64,000 bases of DNA, taken from assembly GCF_963973895.1 (NCBI RefSeq), contig NZ_CAXBBF010000005.1; one strand, 5' to 3'. The notes under the pieces were generated by a model, which was given only the letters and a program-made list of their open reading frames with translations, was not told the origin of the DNA and did no database searches. Within the stretch, counting starts at the first letter, position 1. Each line of letters opens with the position of its first letter. The stretch comes from Porticoccus sp950063125. Its GTDB lineage: Bacteria; Pseudomonadota; Gammaproteobacteria; Pseudomonadales; Porticoccaceae. A program made the translations under genes and the position numbers. Positions 36,105 to 45,719 of this stretch are shown piece by piece.

Positions 36105-37298
36105 ATGGCGGGGAAGTCAGGCTATCGAGAAAAGCTGGACTGGTGCGATAAAATTAATCGCGCCCCGCAGCGTGCTGCGGCCCTTGCAGAGGCGCAGTGG
36201 CAGTCAGTGATCATCGGTATTCTGATGCTGACCGGCGGGCTGGTGATGACGGCCCTGTCGCTCTGGGATATCTATGCGGACCTGGGTCCGGTATGGACAA
36301 ATCTGGTTACCCTGGCAGCCGGATTGATCATCACCTTCTTCTATATTCTGTTGCTCAACAAGGGCGGCACCAGTGCTCGACTGACCGTCGTCATACTCCG
36401 GTTGACTCTGATTATCATGGTCTTTTTACATTTCTTCTGGTTGTTGGTCGAAGATGTGGAATGGTCCGGACTGCTTTGGTGCCTGGTGATGTTGCCGCTG
36501 TTTTTTCATCTGCTTGGCTACCAGCGGGGTTTAATTCTGGTATTGCTGCTAATCAGTGGCACCACATGGCTGCTGTTCTGGCCATCCGCTTTCTATTCAT
36601 CTCCCTACTCGACAGAGATTCTGTTTCGGTTCTGGGCTGCGTACCTGATCTTGGCCTGGATTTCCTTTTCAGTGGAGTATATCCGTCACCAGACCCGACA
36701 ACGATTGCAGGCCACCTGGCGTGAGCTTGATATACAAGCCTGTACAGATGAGTTGACCGGCCTGGCCAATCGACGCGGTTTGCGGGAGTATCTGGGCAAG
36801 CAGGAGCAACGCAGTACCCAGGGAGAGGGTAGTTATGCCGTGATTCTTGGTGATATGGATGATTTCAAGCAGATTAATGACCGCTATGGCCATGATGTTG
36901 GGGATCGGGTGTTGTCGACTGTAGGTAAACTTATCAGCAGTTTGGTCCGGGAAGATGATCTCGCCGCTCGCTGGGGGGGTGAGGAGTTTTTGTTATTGCT
37001 CGCAGATACCGATGCTGAGGGTGCGAAAGTGCTGGCTGAGAAAGTTAGAGACTGTGTGGCCACCAGTAAAATTCTGGTGGATGGCGAGTCGATTGACCTG
37101 AGCATGAGCTTAGGGGTTGCTGCCCAGCAACAGGATGCTCCTTTATCGGCTTCGCTGAAATCTGCCGATGTTGCCATGTATGAGGCCAAGCGTCGGGGTA
37201 AAAACAGTGTGGTCATGACGAACCAGTTGCCATCGAGCATGGGAAATGGAACCCGTCAGGATTCACCGGTGGCGGTCACTGATCCGGTGAATACCTGA
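36105..37298 (+). CDS. Membrane-bound diguanylate cyclase (GGDEF)
   Basis: This 397-residue protein should make cyclic di-GMP. About six hydrophobic segments occupy residues 28-190, for example IIGILMLTGGLVMTALSLW and ILVLLLISGTTWLLFW. A short linker leads to a C-terminal GGDEF domain. The active-site loop is GGEEF at residues 291-295, a functional variant. The inhibitory I-site is present as R282-E-D-D285, five residues before it, so product inhibition is expected. TDELTGLANRRGL marks the domain start. The start at 36105 is supported by AAGGAGAG ten bases upstream; a GTG at 36078 is less likely. The membrane part is of no type I recognise. Confidence 0.88.
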   Translation: MAGKSGYREKLDWCDKINRAPQRAAALAEAQWQSVIIGILMLTGGLVMTALSLWDIYADLGPVWTNLVTLAAGLIITFFYILLLNKGGTSARLTVVILRLTLIIMVFLHFFWLLVEDVEWSGLLWCLVMLPLFFHLLGYQRGLILVLLLISGTTWLLFWPSAFYSSPYSTEILFRFWAAYLILAWISFSVEYIRHQTRQRLQATWRELDIQACTDELTGLANRRGLREYLGKQEQRSTQGEGSYAVILGDMDDFKQINDRYGHDVGDRVLSTVGKLISSLVREDDLAARWGGEEFLLLLADTDAEGAKVLAEKVRDCVATSKILVDGESIDLSMSLGVAAQQQDAPLSASLKSADVAMYEAKRRGKNSVVMTNQLPSSMGNGTRQDSPVAVTDPVNT

Positions 37299-37322
37299 GA
37301 CGGCAGTAGAAGGTAGGGGGCT

Positions 37323-40112
37323 TCAGAGTGCTTTGATGGTGGTGCACTGCTGTGAGAATTTACCCAGCGTGGCTTCCATGTCTGCCATTCTTTCCCGCTC
37401 TTTGGCAACCACCTCCGCCGGTGCTTTGCCGACGAAGTTTTCATTGCCGAGTTTGCTTTGTACTTTTTCCAGTTCCCGCTGCAGTTTATCGATTTCCTTG
37501 TTTAGTCTCGCCAGCTCGGCGTCCTTGTCGATCAGCCCTGCCATAGGAACCAGAATTTCCATATTGCCCACCAGTGCCGTGGCCGACATGGGTGCCTCTT
37601 CACCCGGCTCCAGCCAGGTGATGGCTTCGAGATTCGCCAGTTTGGCGAGAAACTGGCGGTTATCGTTCAACTTGCGCAAGTCATCGGCGGAACCGTTGTT
37701 GAAATAAATAGGCAGATGTTTTGCCGGTGTGATGTTCATTTCACCGCGGATGTTGCGGATACCGATGATTACCTTTTTCAGCCATTCGATATCTGCGATG
37801 GCGGTTTCGTCGATGCGACTGTCGTCGGCCTCGGGATAGGGCTGCAACATGATGGTGTCACCCTTGGCACCGGCAAGCACCTTGATTTGCTGCCAGATTT
37901 CCTCGGTGATGAAAGGCATCAGCGGGTGAGCCAGCCGCAAGGTGGCTTCCAGCACCCTCACCAGGGTGCGACGGGTGCCCTTTTTCAGGGCCGGAGCGGC
38001 GTCGTCGTCCCACAATACCGGCTTGGACAGTTCCAGATACCAGTCGCAGTACTCGTTCCAGAAAAACTCGTAGATAGCCTGTGATGCCAGATCGAGCCGG
38101 TAATTGTCGATGGCCTCTGTAACGGCCTTCTCGGCCTGTTGCAGGCGGCCGATGATCCAGCGATCCGCCAGGCTCAGTTGATAGTCAGTGCTGTTGTCCT
38201 GACCGCAGTCCTGATCCTCGGTATTCATCAGTACATAGCGGGCGGCATTCCACATTTTATTGCAAAAATTACGGAAGCCCTCGATCCGCCCCACATCGAA
38301 ATTGATATCCCGGCCGGTGGAGGCCAGCGAGTAGTAGGTGAAGCGCAGGGCGTCTGTGCCATAGGGGGCAATGCCGTCCGGGAATTCCTTGCGGGTCTGT
38401 TTGTCGATCTTTTCCCGGAGTTTGGGCACCATCATGCCGGCAGTGCGTTTCTGCACCAGCGGCTCCAGGTCGATACCGTCGATCAGGTCGATGGGGTCGA
38501 GCACGTTGCCCTTGGACTTGGACATTTTCTGGCCGTGGCTGTCGCGCACCAGGCCGTGCACATAAACGGTGTGAAACGGCACTTCCTTCATGAAATACAA
38601 AGTCATCATGATCATTCTGGCCACCCAGAAGAAGATGATGTCGAAGCCGGTGACCAGCACACTACTGGGGTGGAAGGTCTTCAGAAGTTCGGCGACATTC
38701 GGGTCGTTATCGGCATTGGGCCAGCCCAGCGTGCCGAAGGTCCACAGGCCGGAGGAGAACCAGGTGTCCAGCACATCCTCGTCCTGTTTCAGGGAGGTGT
38801 CGCCGAGGTTGTGGCGTTCGCGCACGTCTTCCTCACTGCGGCCCACATAGATATTGCCTTGATCGTCGTACCAGGCGGGGATACGGTGGCCCCACCACAG
38901 TTGTCGGGAAATGCACCAGTCCTGGATATCGCGCATCCAGGAGAAATACATGTTCTCGTACTGTTTTGGCACAAACTGGATACGGCCGTCTTCTACGGCA
39001 TCGATGGCTTTCTCCGCCAGCGGTGCGGCTTTCACGTACCACTGGTCGGTGAGGTAGGGCTCGATAACGACGCCGGAGCGATCGCCCCGGGGTACTTTCA
39101 GTTTGTGGTCGTCGACTTTTTCCAAGAGCCCTAGAGCATCCAGATCATCGACAATGCGCTTGCGGGCCTCAAAACGGTCCAGGCCGCGATAGGCTTCCGG
39201 CACCTGGTTGTTGAGCTGGGCATCGTGGTTGAAGATGTTGATTATCGGCAGGTCGTGGCGCTGGCCGACTGCGTAGTCGTTGAAGTCGTGGGCCGGGGTG
39301 ATTTTGACACAGCCGGTGCCGAATTCACGGTCGACATAGTCGTCGGCAATAATCGGGATTTCGCGATTGGCCAGGGGCAGGGTGACGGTTTTACCCAGCA
39401 GATGGGCGTAGCGTTCATCGTCGGGATTCACTGCCACGGCAGTGTCACCCAGCATGGTTTCCGGACGAGTCGTGGCGACAATCAGAAAACCACTGCCGTC
39501 GGTCAGCGGGTATTTGAAGTGCCAGAGGTGACCGTTTTCCTCTTCGGCAATCACTTCCAGGTCGGAGATGGCGGTGTGCAGTGCCGGGTCCCAGTTCACC
39601 AGCCGCTTGCCGCGGTAGATCAGGCCGTCCTCGTAGAGACGAACGAAAACTTCCTGAACGGCTTTGTAGAAGCCGTCGTCCATGGTGAAACGTTCCCGGG
39701 ACCAATCCGGGGATGCGCCCAGGCGGCGGAGTTGTCGGGTGATGTTGCCGCCGGACTGGGCTTTCCATTCCCAGACTTTTTCGATGAATTTTTCGCGGCC
39801 CAAATCGTGCCGGGAAACACCTTCAGCCTCCAGCAGACGCTCCACGACCATTTGCGTGGCAATGCCTGCGTGGTCCGTCCCCACTTGCCAGAGCGTGTTG
39901 TTGCCGAGCATGCGATGATAGCGAATCAGGGCATCCATGATGGCTTCCTGAAAGCCGTGGCCCATATGTAGGCTGCCCGTGACATTCGGTGGCGGAATCA
40001 TGATGCAGTAGGGGTCCGCCTGGGGATCGGTGCCGGGTTTGAAATAACCCTGCTGCTCCCAAGTCTGGTACCACTTGGATTCAATATCTTGGGGACTGTA
40101 GGTCTTTTCCAT
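37323..40112 (-). CDS. valS: Valyl-tRNA synthetase
   Basis: This 929-residue class I synthetase charges tRNA-Val and edits mischarged threonine. The HIGH motif appears as HMGH in PNVTGSLHMGHGF, and the KMSKS motif lies in GQKMSKSKGNVLDP. A CP1 editing domain (TTRPETMLGDTAV) and a C-terminal coiled coil (DKDAELARLNKEIDKLQREL) are present. The length matches the family. I start at ATG 40112; a start ten codons upstream is less likely. It is the last gene of a minus-strand pepA-holC-unknown-valS cluster. Confidence 0.95.
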   Translation of the reverse strand: MEKTYSPQDIESKWYQTWEQQGYFKPGTDPQADPYCIMIPPPNVTGSLHMGHGFQEAIMDALIRYHRMLGNNTLWQVGTDHAGIATQMVVERLLEAEGVSRHDLGREKFIEKVWEWKAQSGGNITRQLRRLGASPDWSRERFTMDDGFYKAVQEVFVRLYEDGLIYRGKRLVNWDPALHTAISDLEVIAEEENGHLWHFKYPLTDGSGFLIVATTRPETMLGDTAVAVNPDDERYAHLLGKTVTLPLANREIPIIADDYVDREFGTGCVKITPAHDFNDYAVGQRHDLPIINIFNHDAQLNNQVPEAYRGLDRFEARKRIVDDLDALGLLEKVDDHKLKVPRGDRSGVVIEPYLTDQWYVKAAPLAEKAIDAVEDGRIQFVPKQYENMYFSWMRDIQDWCISRQLWWGHRIPAWYDDQGNIYVGRSEEDVRERHNLGDTSLKQDEDVLDTWFSSGLWTFGTLGWPNADNDPNVAELLKTFHPSSVLVTGFDIIFFWVARMIMMTLYFMKEVPFHTVYVHGLVRDSHGQKMSKSKGNVLDPIDLIDGIDLEPLVQKRTAGMMVPKLREKIDKQTRKEFPDGIAPYGTDALRFTYYSLASTGRDINFDVGRIEGFRNFCNKMWNAARYVLMNTEDQDCGQDNSTDYQLSLADRWIIGRLQQAEKAVTEAIDNYRLDLASQAIYEFFWNEYCDWYLELSKPVLWDDDAAPALKKGTRRTLVRVLEATLRLAHPLMPFITEEIWQQIKVLAGAKGDTIMLQPYPEADDSRIDETAIADIEWLKKVIIGIRNIRGEMNITPAKHLPIYFNNGSADDLRKLNDNRQFLAKLANLEAITWLEPGEEAPMSATALVGNMEILVPMAGLIDKDAELARLNKEIDKLQRELEKVQSKLGNENFVGKAPAEVVAKERERMADMEATLGKFSQQCTTIKAL

Positions 40113-40204
40113 GCGCACTCGTAAGGGTTTTTGGCAAAACATGACACCCCATGGCGGAAATTGCGGGGCAAATAAACGTAAAGGCGGGGATTATAAAGGG
40201 CCAG

Positions 40205-40606
40205 CTAGCCTGCGTCGACGTGGTTTTCGTCACCTTCAGTGGAATCTGAACTGAGGGCCAGACGCAGTTTTTCCCGTAGCTGGCGTTCCAGGACGGGCAA
40301 GTATTCTGCGACCAATTCTTCCAGCAAATCCTCCAGCTCAGTGCCGGCTAATGTCGGGGCCGACAGCGGGGTTTGCAACGTAGCCGGGCGGCTGGATGAG
40401 TTGGACGATTCAGGTGGATTTTGTTCACCTTCGAGTGGCTCGGTGAGAATCGGGATATCCAGCTCGAACGGATCGTCAAGGTCGCCGAAGGCCTCATCCA
40501 GCATGGGAATATTCTGCTGCACCTCAGGACTGTCGTGGAGGGTATAACGCAATTGATCGAGTTCTTCGATCAATGTCTTGCGCGGGTCTTTGGGCTCGTG
40601 ATTCAT
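40205..40606 (-). CDS. Uncharacterised acidic protein between holC and valS
   Basis: I do not recognise this 133-residue protein. It is strongly acidic, with no membrane segment or signal peptide. The N-terminus has RKTLIEELDQLRYTLHD, and the C-terminal helix GTELEDLLEELVAEYLPVLER carries heptad-like leucines, while the middle is proline- and serine-rich and probably disordered. An AGAGGTAGG ribosome site precedes the ATG. Similar small acidic proteins occur at this position, between holC and valS, in pseudomonads and relatives. A role linked to the DNA polymerase III chi subunit is possible but not shown. Confidence 0.65.
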   Translation of the reverse strand: MNHEPKDPRKTLIEELDQLRYTLHDSPEVQQNIPMLDEAFGDLDDPFELDIPILTEPLEGEQNPPESSNSSSRPATLQTPLSAPTLAGTELEDLLEELVAEYLPVLERQLREKLRLALSSDSTEGDENHVDAG

Positions 40607-40658
40607 GGCGCCTACCTCTGGCCGCCAGCACGGTGATCCGTATTTCTGATAGTCAACA

Positions 40659-41084
40659 CTATTTTTTGTTGCTCAGATCGTGAAAGTTTAGCGGATAGCC
40701 GCGGTGTTTATAAAAGCTGAAACGCTCCCGTTTCAGTTCTATCACTTGCTGGTCATCGTAGACGATCTCAATGGCTTTCTCAAAGCGCGAAAACCATCCC
40801 GGCGTCTCTTTCGCCAGGTTGATCAGTAACCCGTGGTGCTCACCCGGGTCATCATCGTGATTGATGGCGATGGCTGAGACCGGCGTTGACTCGATGGCGT
40901 GGGGCAGAAAGGCGGTAGGGCGGAAGGACCAGAGCAGGTCGTCAAGCTGCCGGGAAACATCCTCGTCGCCCGTGTGAAGCAATACCGGCAGGCCCTGCTG
41001 AAAGGCTTTTTCCGTCAACTGACAGGACAGCATCAGTGACTCACTGAGGCCGCCGCTTATCTTGTAAAAATTGATATTGGTCAT
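40659..41084 (-). CDS. holC: DNA polymerase III chi subunit
   Basis: This 141-residue protein is the chi subunit of the clamp-loader complex, which contacts single-strand-binding protein. Its N-terminal NINFYKISGG and the QGLPVLLHTGDEDVSRQLDDLLWSF-like core (TGDED, LDDLLWSF) match HolC, as does the DDQQVIELKRERFSFYKHRGYPL end. Its ATG overlaps the pepA stop by four bases. The pepA-holC-valS order is a conserved gammaproteobacterial cluster. Confidence 0.88.
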   Translation of the reverse strand: MTNINFYKISGGLSESLMLSCQLTEKAFQQGLPVLLHTGDEDVSRQLDDLLWSFRPTAFLPHAIESTPVSAIAINHDDDPGEHHGLLINLAKETPGWFSRFEKAIEIVYDDQQVIELKRERFSFYKHRGYPLNFHDLSNKK

Positions 41085-42568
41085 TGGCTGACCTGCCCAG
41101 CCAGAAACTCGACCAGTAGGGGAACGGGGCGACCGGTGGCACCCTTGTTGGTGCCGCTATTCCACGCGGTACCGGCGATATCCAGGTGTGCCCAGCGATA
41201 ATTTTTGGTAAATCGTCCCAGAAAACAGGCTGCGGTGATGGTGCCCGCTTCCCGCCCACCGATATTCGCCATATCGGCAAAATTACTTTTCAGCTGTTTG
41301 TCGTATTCATTCCACAAGGGGAGTCGCCAAACCCGGTCACCGCTGGTCTGGCCGGCGCTTTCCAGTGCCTGTGCCAGGGTGTCATCATTGCTCAGCAGGC
41401 CGCTGGCATGACTGCCCAGCGCCATGACACAGGCGCCGGTAAGTGTTGCAATATCAATCACGAAAGAGGGCTTGTAGCGCCCGGCGTAGGTGAGTGCATC
41501 GCAGAGAATCAGGCGGCCCTCGGCATCGGTATTGAGCACCTCAATGGTTTGTCCGGACATGCTGGTCACCACATCACCCGGCCTGGTGGCAGTGCCACTG
41601 GGCATATTTTCGACCGCCGGGATAATGCCTGTGACATTCAGGGGCAGCTTGTACTCGGCAATTGCCGACAGCGTGCCAATAACGCTGGCGGCACCGCACA
41701 TATCGTATTTCATTTCATCCATGCCGGCCCCGGGTTTGAGGCTGATGCCACCGGAATCAAAGGTCACCCCCTTGCCCACCAGCACGATCGGTTTGTCACG
41801 GGTTTTGCCCCCCTTGTATTCCAGCACAATCATTTTGGCTGGCTGCTCAGTGCCCGCTGTCACCGATAACAGTGAACCCATGCCGAGCGCTTCCATCTGT
41901 TTCTCGCTCAGGACCTTGCAGTCAAGGTTGGGGTATTGGTCCGCCAGCTCCTTGGCCTGACTTGAAAGGTAGCTGGGGGTGCAGATGTTGCCGGGCAAGT
42001 CGCCCAGTTCCCGGCTGCGGTTGACACCGTTGGCGATGGCGCTGCCGAGGAGTAGAGCCTTTTTCACCGGGCCGAGTCCCTGTTTGGACGGGCATATCAG
42101 GGAAACCTTGCCCAGGCTTACCGGCTTCTTTTCCCGGGCCTTGAACGGGTTGAACAGATACGCCGCTTCGCCCAGTTTGCGGGCAAGCTGCTGAGCCAGC
42201 CAGGGACGCTCGCGCTCGTTTACGGCGATGCCTTCCAGTGATATGGAGGCAGATTTGATCGGCAACTTGGTCAAATGGCCGGCCAGAGAGGAGAGGGTGT
42301 TGAGGCAGCTTTGCTCGTTGAGCGTTTCTTTGCCGGCACTGAAGATGAGCAGGCGTTCCGCTGCCAGGCCTTTTGGTTCATTGATCAGCTGCATGCCGCC
42401 GTCGGCATATTTGATATCGCCTTTTTTGATCAGTCGCGCGATCAACCCTTCCGTAGCCTGGTCGATTTGTTGAAGGTCAGGGCAGTCGAGCCCCTTCGGG
42501 CCATAGGCCAGCACGAGACACTCGGTTTTGCGGGTGGTGAGCTGACCGACAAAGGTGTTAAATTCCAT
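41081..42568 (-). CDS. pepA: Cytosol (leucyl) aminopeptidase PepA
   Basis: This 495-residue M17 metallopeptidase removes N-terminal residues from peptides. The active-site block NTDAEGRLILCDALTYA carries the two metal-binding acids and the catalytic arginine. The upstream VGKGVTFDSGGISLKPGAGMDEMKYDMCGA supplies the lysine and aspartates of the metal site. In E. coli PepA also binds DNA in Xer recombination. I start at ATG 42568; an upstream in-frame start at 42673 adds unrelated residues across the promoter region. It is divergent from lptF. Confidence 0.93.
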   Translation of the reverse strand: MEFNTFVGQLTTRKTECLVLAYGPKGLDCPDLQQIDQATEGLIARLIKKGDIKYADGGMQLINEPKGLAAERLLIFSAGKETLNEQSCLNTLSSLAGHLTKLPIKSASISLEGIAVNERERPWLAQQLARKLGEAAYLFNPFKAREKKPVSLGKVSLICPSKQGLGPVKKALLLGSAIANGVNRSRELGDLPGNICTPSYLSSQAKELADQYPNLDCKVLSEKQMEALGMGSLLSVTAGTEQPAKMIVLEYKGGKTRDKPIVLVGKGVTFDSGGISLKPGAGMDEMKYDMCGAASVIGTLSAIAEYKLPLNVTGIIPAVENMPSGTATRPGDVVTSMSGQTIEVLNTDAEGRLILCDALTYAGRYKPSFVIDIATLTGACVMALGSHASGLLSNDDTLAQALESAGQTSGDRVWRLPLWNEYDKQLKSNFADMANIGGREAGTITAACFLGRFTKNYRWAHLDIAGTAWNSGTNKGATGRPVPLLVEFLAGQVSQ

Positions 42569-42675
42569 GATATCTCCATTGAGGGGTAGGGAGTGCGAGA
42601 CAATAGCAGTGTAATTCTGGATAATTGGATGAACAACTCCAATGCTAGTCCGCCGAGCATAACAGGAACCCACAC

Positions 42676-43803
42676 TTGCTGATATTTCGCTACATTGCCA
42701 AGGATCTACTGATCTCTACATTTGCTGTCAGTGGGATTTTGCTGATCCTGGTTGCCAGTGGCCGATTTGTGAAGTACCTGGCAAGAGCGGCAGCGGGTGA
42801 AATGGATGCTGGTGTGCTACTGGCCATTATTGGCTACCGCCTGCCCGGTTTTCTCGAATTGATTCTGCCGCTGGCTTTCTTTCTTGGCATATTGCTCAGT
42901 TACGGTCGGCTTTACGTGCAGAGTGAAATGACCGTGATGCGAGCCTGTGGTATGAGTGTGCGCAGGCTGGTGGTTTATACCATGATTCCGGCGGTGTTCG
43001 TCGCGTCTATTGTTGCCTGGCTGAGCCTGGATGTCAGTCCATCCGGGATGCAAAAGGCTGAAGCTCTTTTGCTTGCCCAAAAGGAGCGCGGCGAGCTGGA
43101 CGGTTTGATTGCAGGGCACTTTCATCCCCTGCAGGGTGGCCGGGGTGTTACCTACACCGAAGAAGTGACCAAGCAGAAAGAAATGCGGGACGTGTTTCTG
43201 GCGGAAAACAATCCCGATGCCGTGGAGGGTAAACAGCTGGTACTGGTGGTTGCGCCCACTGGGCACGTCCGTGTAAGTCCCGACCCGAAAGAGGCGAATT
43301 TCCTGGTCCTTGAGGATGGCTACAGAATTGAGGGTGTTCCGGGCAATGCCGATTACCAGATCACCCGGTTTGAGGAATATGGTCAGCGGTTGAGCAAGCC
43401 TGAAGAACCAAGGAGCCGGGACAAGGTGGATACGTTGGCAACTGGCGCTTTGTTGAGTTCGACGCTTCCGTCCCATGTTGCCACCCTTCACTGGCGTCTG
43501 TCTGTGCCGGTGCTGGTTCTGGTGGTGGCATTATTGGCAGTTCCCCTCAGTAAGACAGACCCTCGCCAGGGCCGATTTGCCAAGACCCTGCCGGCGGTCA
43601 TTCTATACATGGTTTACCTGGTTTCCCTAAGTGGTGCCAGAGGATTGGTGGAGGACGGCAACACCGCGGCACTCGTATTGATGTGGGGAATCCATATCCT
43701 GTTTCTGGGTATCGCTGTGCTGCTGTTTAACTGGTCTGCAGTAAGCGCCCTGTTTGCACGTCTTTCAGGTTTTGCCAGAAAACCGGTGGGCATGCAGTCA
43801 TGA
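42676..43803 (+). CDS. lptF: LPS export permease LptF
   Basis: This 375-residue protein is one of two inner-membrane subunits that extract LPS and pass it to the Lpt bridge. Helices lie near residues 12-30, 50-75, 95-120 and three at the C-terminus (LSVPVLVLVVALLAVPLS and following), with a periplasmic beta-jellyroll domain between. The start is a TTG (MLIFRYIAKDLL), matching the usual MIIFRYL N-terminus of the family. The stop overlaps the lptG start by four bases. It is divergent from pepA, as in E. coli. Confidence 0.92.
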   Translation: MLIFRYIAKDLLISTFAVSGILLILVASGRFVKYLARAAAGEMDAGVLLAIIGYRLPGFLELILPLAFFLGILLSYGRLYVQSEMTVMRACGMSVRRLVVYTMIPAVFVASIVAWLSLDVSPSGMQKAEALLLAQKERGELDGLIAGHFHPLQGGRGVTYTEEVTKQKEMRDVFLAENNPDAVEGKQLVLVVAPTGHVRVSPDPKEANFLVLEDGYRIEGVPGNADYQITRFEEYGQRLSKPEEPRSRDKVDTLATGALLSSTLPSHVATLHWRLSVPVLVLVVALLAVPLSKTDPRQGRFAKTLPAVILYMVYLVSLSGARGLVEDGNTAALVLMWGIHILFLGIAVLLFNWSAVSALFARLSGFARKPVGMQS

Positions 43804-44888
43804 AGTTAAATGCAGGCTATCAGTCGATGAGGCGTCTGTCCTCCTATGTGATGGCATCGGTGTTGTCGGCGATTGCCATGGTTCTGCTGGTTATCGTGAC
43901 GCTGGATGCGGTGGGTGCTGTCATCGACGGGGTGGACGATATTGGTAACAAATACACTTTTTCTCAGGTGGTTATCTATGTTGCCTTGACCCTGCCAGCA
44001 CGCATTTACGAACACATTCCAATGGCATCCCTGATCGGCTGCCTGGTTGGTCTCGGTGTGTTGGCCAATAATTCTGAATTGGTGGTGATGCGATCGGCCG
44101 GGGTTTCCCTGCTACGCATTGTCTGGTTTGTAAGCCGCCCGATCTTGTTACTGATTTTTTTGGGTGCACTGCTGGGTGAATTTGTGGTCCCTTATATGGA
44201 CCAATATGCCGAGAGTCGACGCATGGTTCTGAAAGGTGGGGAGAGCTCTCAGGAAACCAATATTGGTATCTGGAACAAGGAAGGCAATGAATACATGCAT
44301 TTTAATGCAGTGTATCCCGGCGGTGTTTTGTTCGGGGTGACCCGCTATGAATTTGATGAGGAGCACCGGCTCCAGAGAGCGAGTTTTTCCGAGCGGGCGA
44401 CTTACCAGGGTGATCATTGGCTGGAAGAGCGGGGAGTAATCACCCATTTCCTGGATGACAAAGTGGAAACCGGTGAATTCACCACACGTCTCTGGGATAG
44501 CAAACTGTCACCGGAGTTGCTCTATCTGATTATCCTCCCGCCGGAGTCACTGGCCATTCGAAGTCTTTACGATTACACCGAGTATCTGGAAGGGCAGGGC
44601 CAGGATGCGTCGAAATATCAATTGGAGTTCTGGCGCAAGGCTCTACAGCCGTTGACGATTGTCAGCCTGGTATTGATTGCCATTTCCTTTGTATTTGGCC
44701 CGCTCAGGCAGGTGACGATGGGCTACCGGATTTTTGCCGGTGTTCTGGTGGGGCTGGTGTTTAGTACTGCCCAGGATCTGCTGGGGCCCGCGAGTGTGGT
44801 GTTCGGTTTCCCCCCGCTACTGGCGGTAGTGATCCCGGCGCTGGTGTGTGCTGCCATCGGGTTGATTCTGCTGCGCAGAGCGGCCTGA
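43800..44888 (+). CDS. lptG: LPS export permease LptG
   Basis: This 362-residue protein is the partner of LptF. The N-terminal helix VMASVLSAIAMVLLVIVTLDAVGA, PARIYEHIPMASLIGCLVGLG and the LVVMRSAGVSLLRI coupling segment are typical of LptG. A periplasmic domain and three C-terminal helices follow. The start overlaps lptF (ATGA), which fits equimolar synthesis of the two permeases. The LptB ATPase is not in this window. Confidence 0.92.
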   Translation: MKLNAGYQSMRRLSSYVMASVLSAIAMVLLVIVTLDAVGAVIDGVDDIGNKYTFSQVVIYVALTLPARIYEHIPMASLIGCLVGLGVLANNSELVVMRSAGVSLLRIVWFVSRPILLLIFLGALLGEFVVPYMDQYAESRRMVLKGGESSQETNIGIWNKEGNEYMHFNAVYPGGVLFGVTRYEFDEEHRLQRASFSERATYQGDHWLEERGVITHFLDDKVETGEFTTRLWDSKLSPELLYLIILPPESLAIRSLYDYTEYLEGQGQDASKYQLEFWRKALQPLTIVSLVLIAISFVFGPLRQVTMGYRIFAGVLVGLVFSTAQDLLGPASVVFGFPPLLAVVIPALVCAAIGLILLRRAA

Positions 44889-44917
44889 CCTCCTATTGCG
44901 CGAGTGCTTCCCCAGCG

Positions 44918-45421
44918 TTAGCTGGCAGACGGATTTCTTTTGCTCCGTTTTGGCGGCTTCGGTAATACAACCGTTCGGGTATGGCTCCATTTATCATGCA
45001 GGCAATCGCCGTTACGGTCCACTAGGCACCACAGATAGCCAATGCCGAACACGGCAAAGGATAGCGGTGCTAACGCCGTGCGTATCCAGCAGGCTAGCTT
45101 GGGGGGGGTGTCCTCATTTTCACCGATGAGCTGAATTCGCCAGGATTTCATGCCGAGGGTTTGTCCTGAACGACGCCAGCACCATACAAAAAACAGCGCA
45201 CAAAAAAACCACCATCCCACCATAATTAATAATTGCAACGAGTTGTGTGGCGCCTGCATGGTGTCGTCACCGAATAGCCTGCGCAGCAATAACAGTAAAA
45301 CCCCATACGCAAAACTGATGCCCAGTAGCAAAAAACTGTCATAAAGCATTGCCATCAGGCGTCTTGCCAGATTTGCGGAGGGGAGAATGGCGAGTGTGCG
45401 AGAGGTCAAGGGGCGCTTCAC
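44918..45421 (-). CDS. RDD-family membrane protein
   Basis: This 167-residue protein has the RDD layout: a short N-terminus with NLARRLMAMLYDSFLLLG, whose R and D give the family its name, then two to three membrane helices (GISFAYGVLLLLLRRLF, LLIMVGWWFFCALFFVW) and a further hydrophobic segment near residue 115. GQTLGMKSWRIQLI and LHDKWSHTRTV are typical connecting motifs. The GTG start at 45421 lacks a strong ribosome site. It converges with lptG, a neighbourhood seen in several gammaproteobacteria. Function is unknown; some RDD proteins affect ion transport. Confidence 0.8.
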   Translation of the reverse strand: MKRPLTSRTLAILPSANLARRLMAMLYDSFLLLGISFAYGVLLLLLRRLFGDDTMQAPHNSLQLLIMVGWWFFCALFFVWCWRRSGQTLGMKSWRIQLIGENEDTPPKLACWIRTALAPLSFAVFGIGYLWCLVDRNGDCLHDKWSHTRTVVLPKPPKRSKRNPSAS

Positions 45422-45623
45422 TTATGTCAGTTAGGGTCTTGGTGAGTCTATGATCATCATTTCAGGTCGGCAAACCATTGATGTTCAGCGGTCGCATTCT
45501 AGCAAAACACCATCAACTCGGCATCGATAACCGAGATCAATTTCTCCCGCTCACCTGATCAGGGCAGGCACCATAATCCGCCGTGCACGTGATACCTGTC
45601 GCCAGCATCGGACTATTTGGAGC

Positions 45624-45652
45624 AAAAAAAAGGCTGCCGGTGAGGGCAGCCT
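45624..45652 (-). terminator. Rho-independent terminator of the phasin gene
   Basis: On the minus strand AGGCTGCC and GGCAGCCT form an 8-bp stem with a 6-base loop, followed by a run of eight Ts. It lies about 70 bp after the phasin stop. The rest of the 298-bp gap between 45422 and 45719 shows no gene. Confidence 0.85.
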
Positions 45653-45719
45653 GTCAATAAGGCCTATGGGATTGGCCTTGGGCACTAGTTGCTCTTGCGA
45701 GCAAGGGGGTAAGACAATA

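Noticed and set aside
38139..39971. Long plus-strand frames (331 and 248 codons) opposite valS
   Set aside because: They are antisense to a complete, well-conserved valS, have atypical composition and no homology I recognise. GC-rich genes often leave such open antisense frames.
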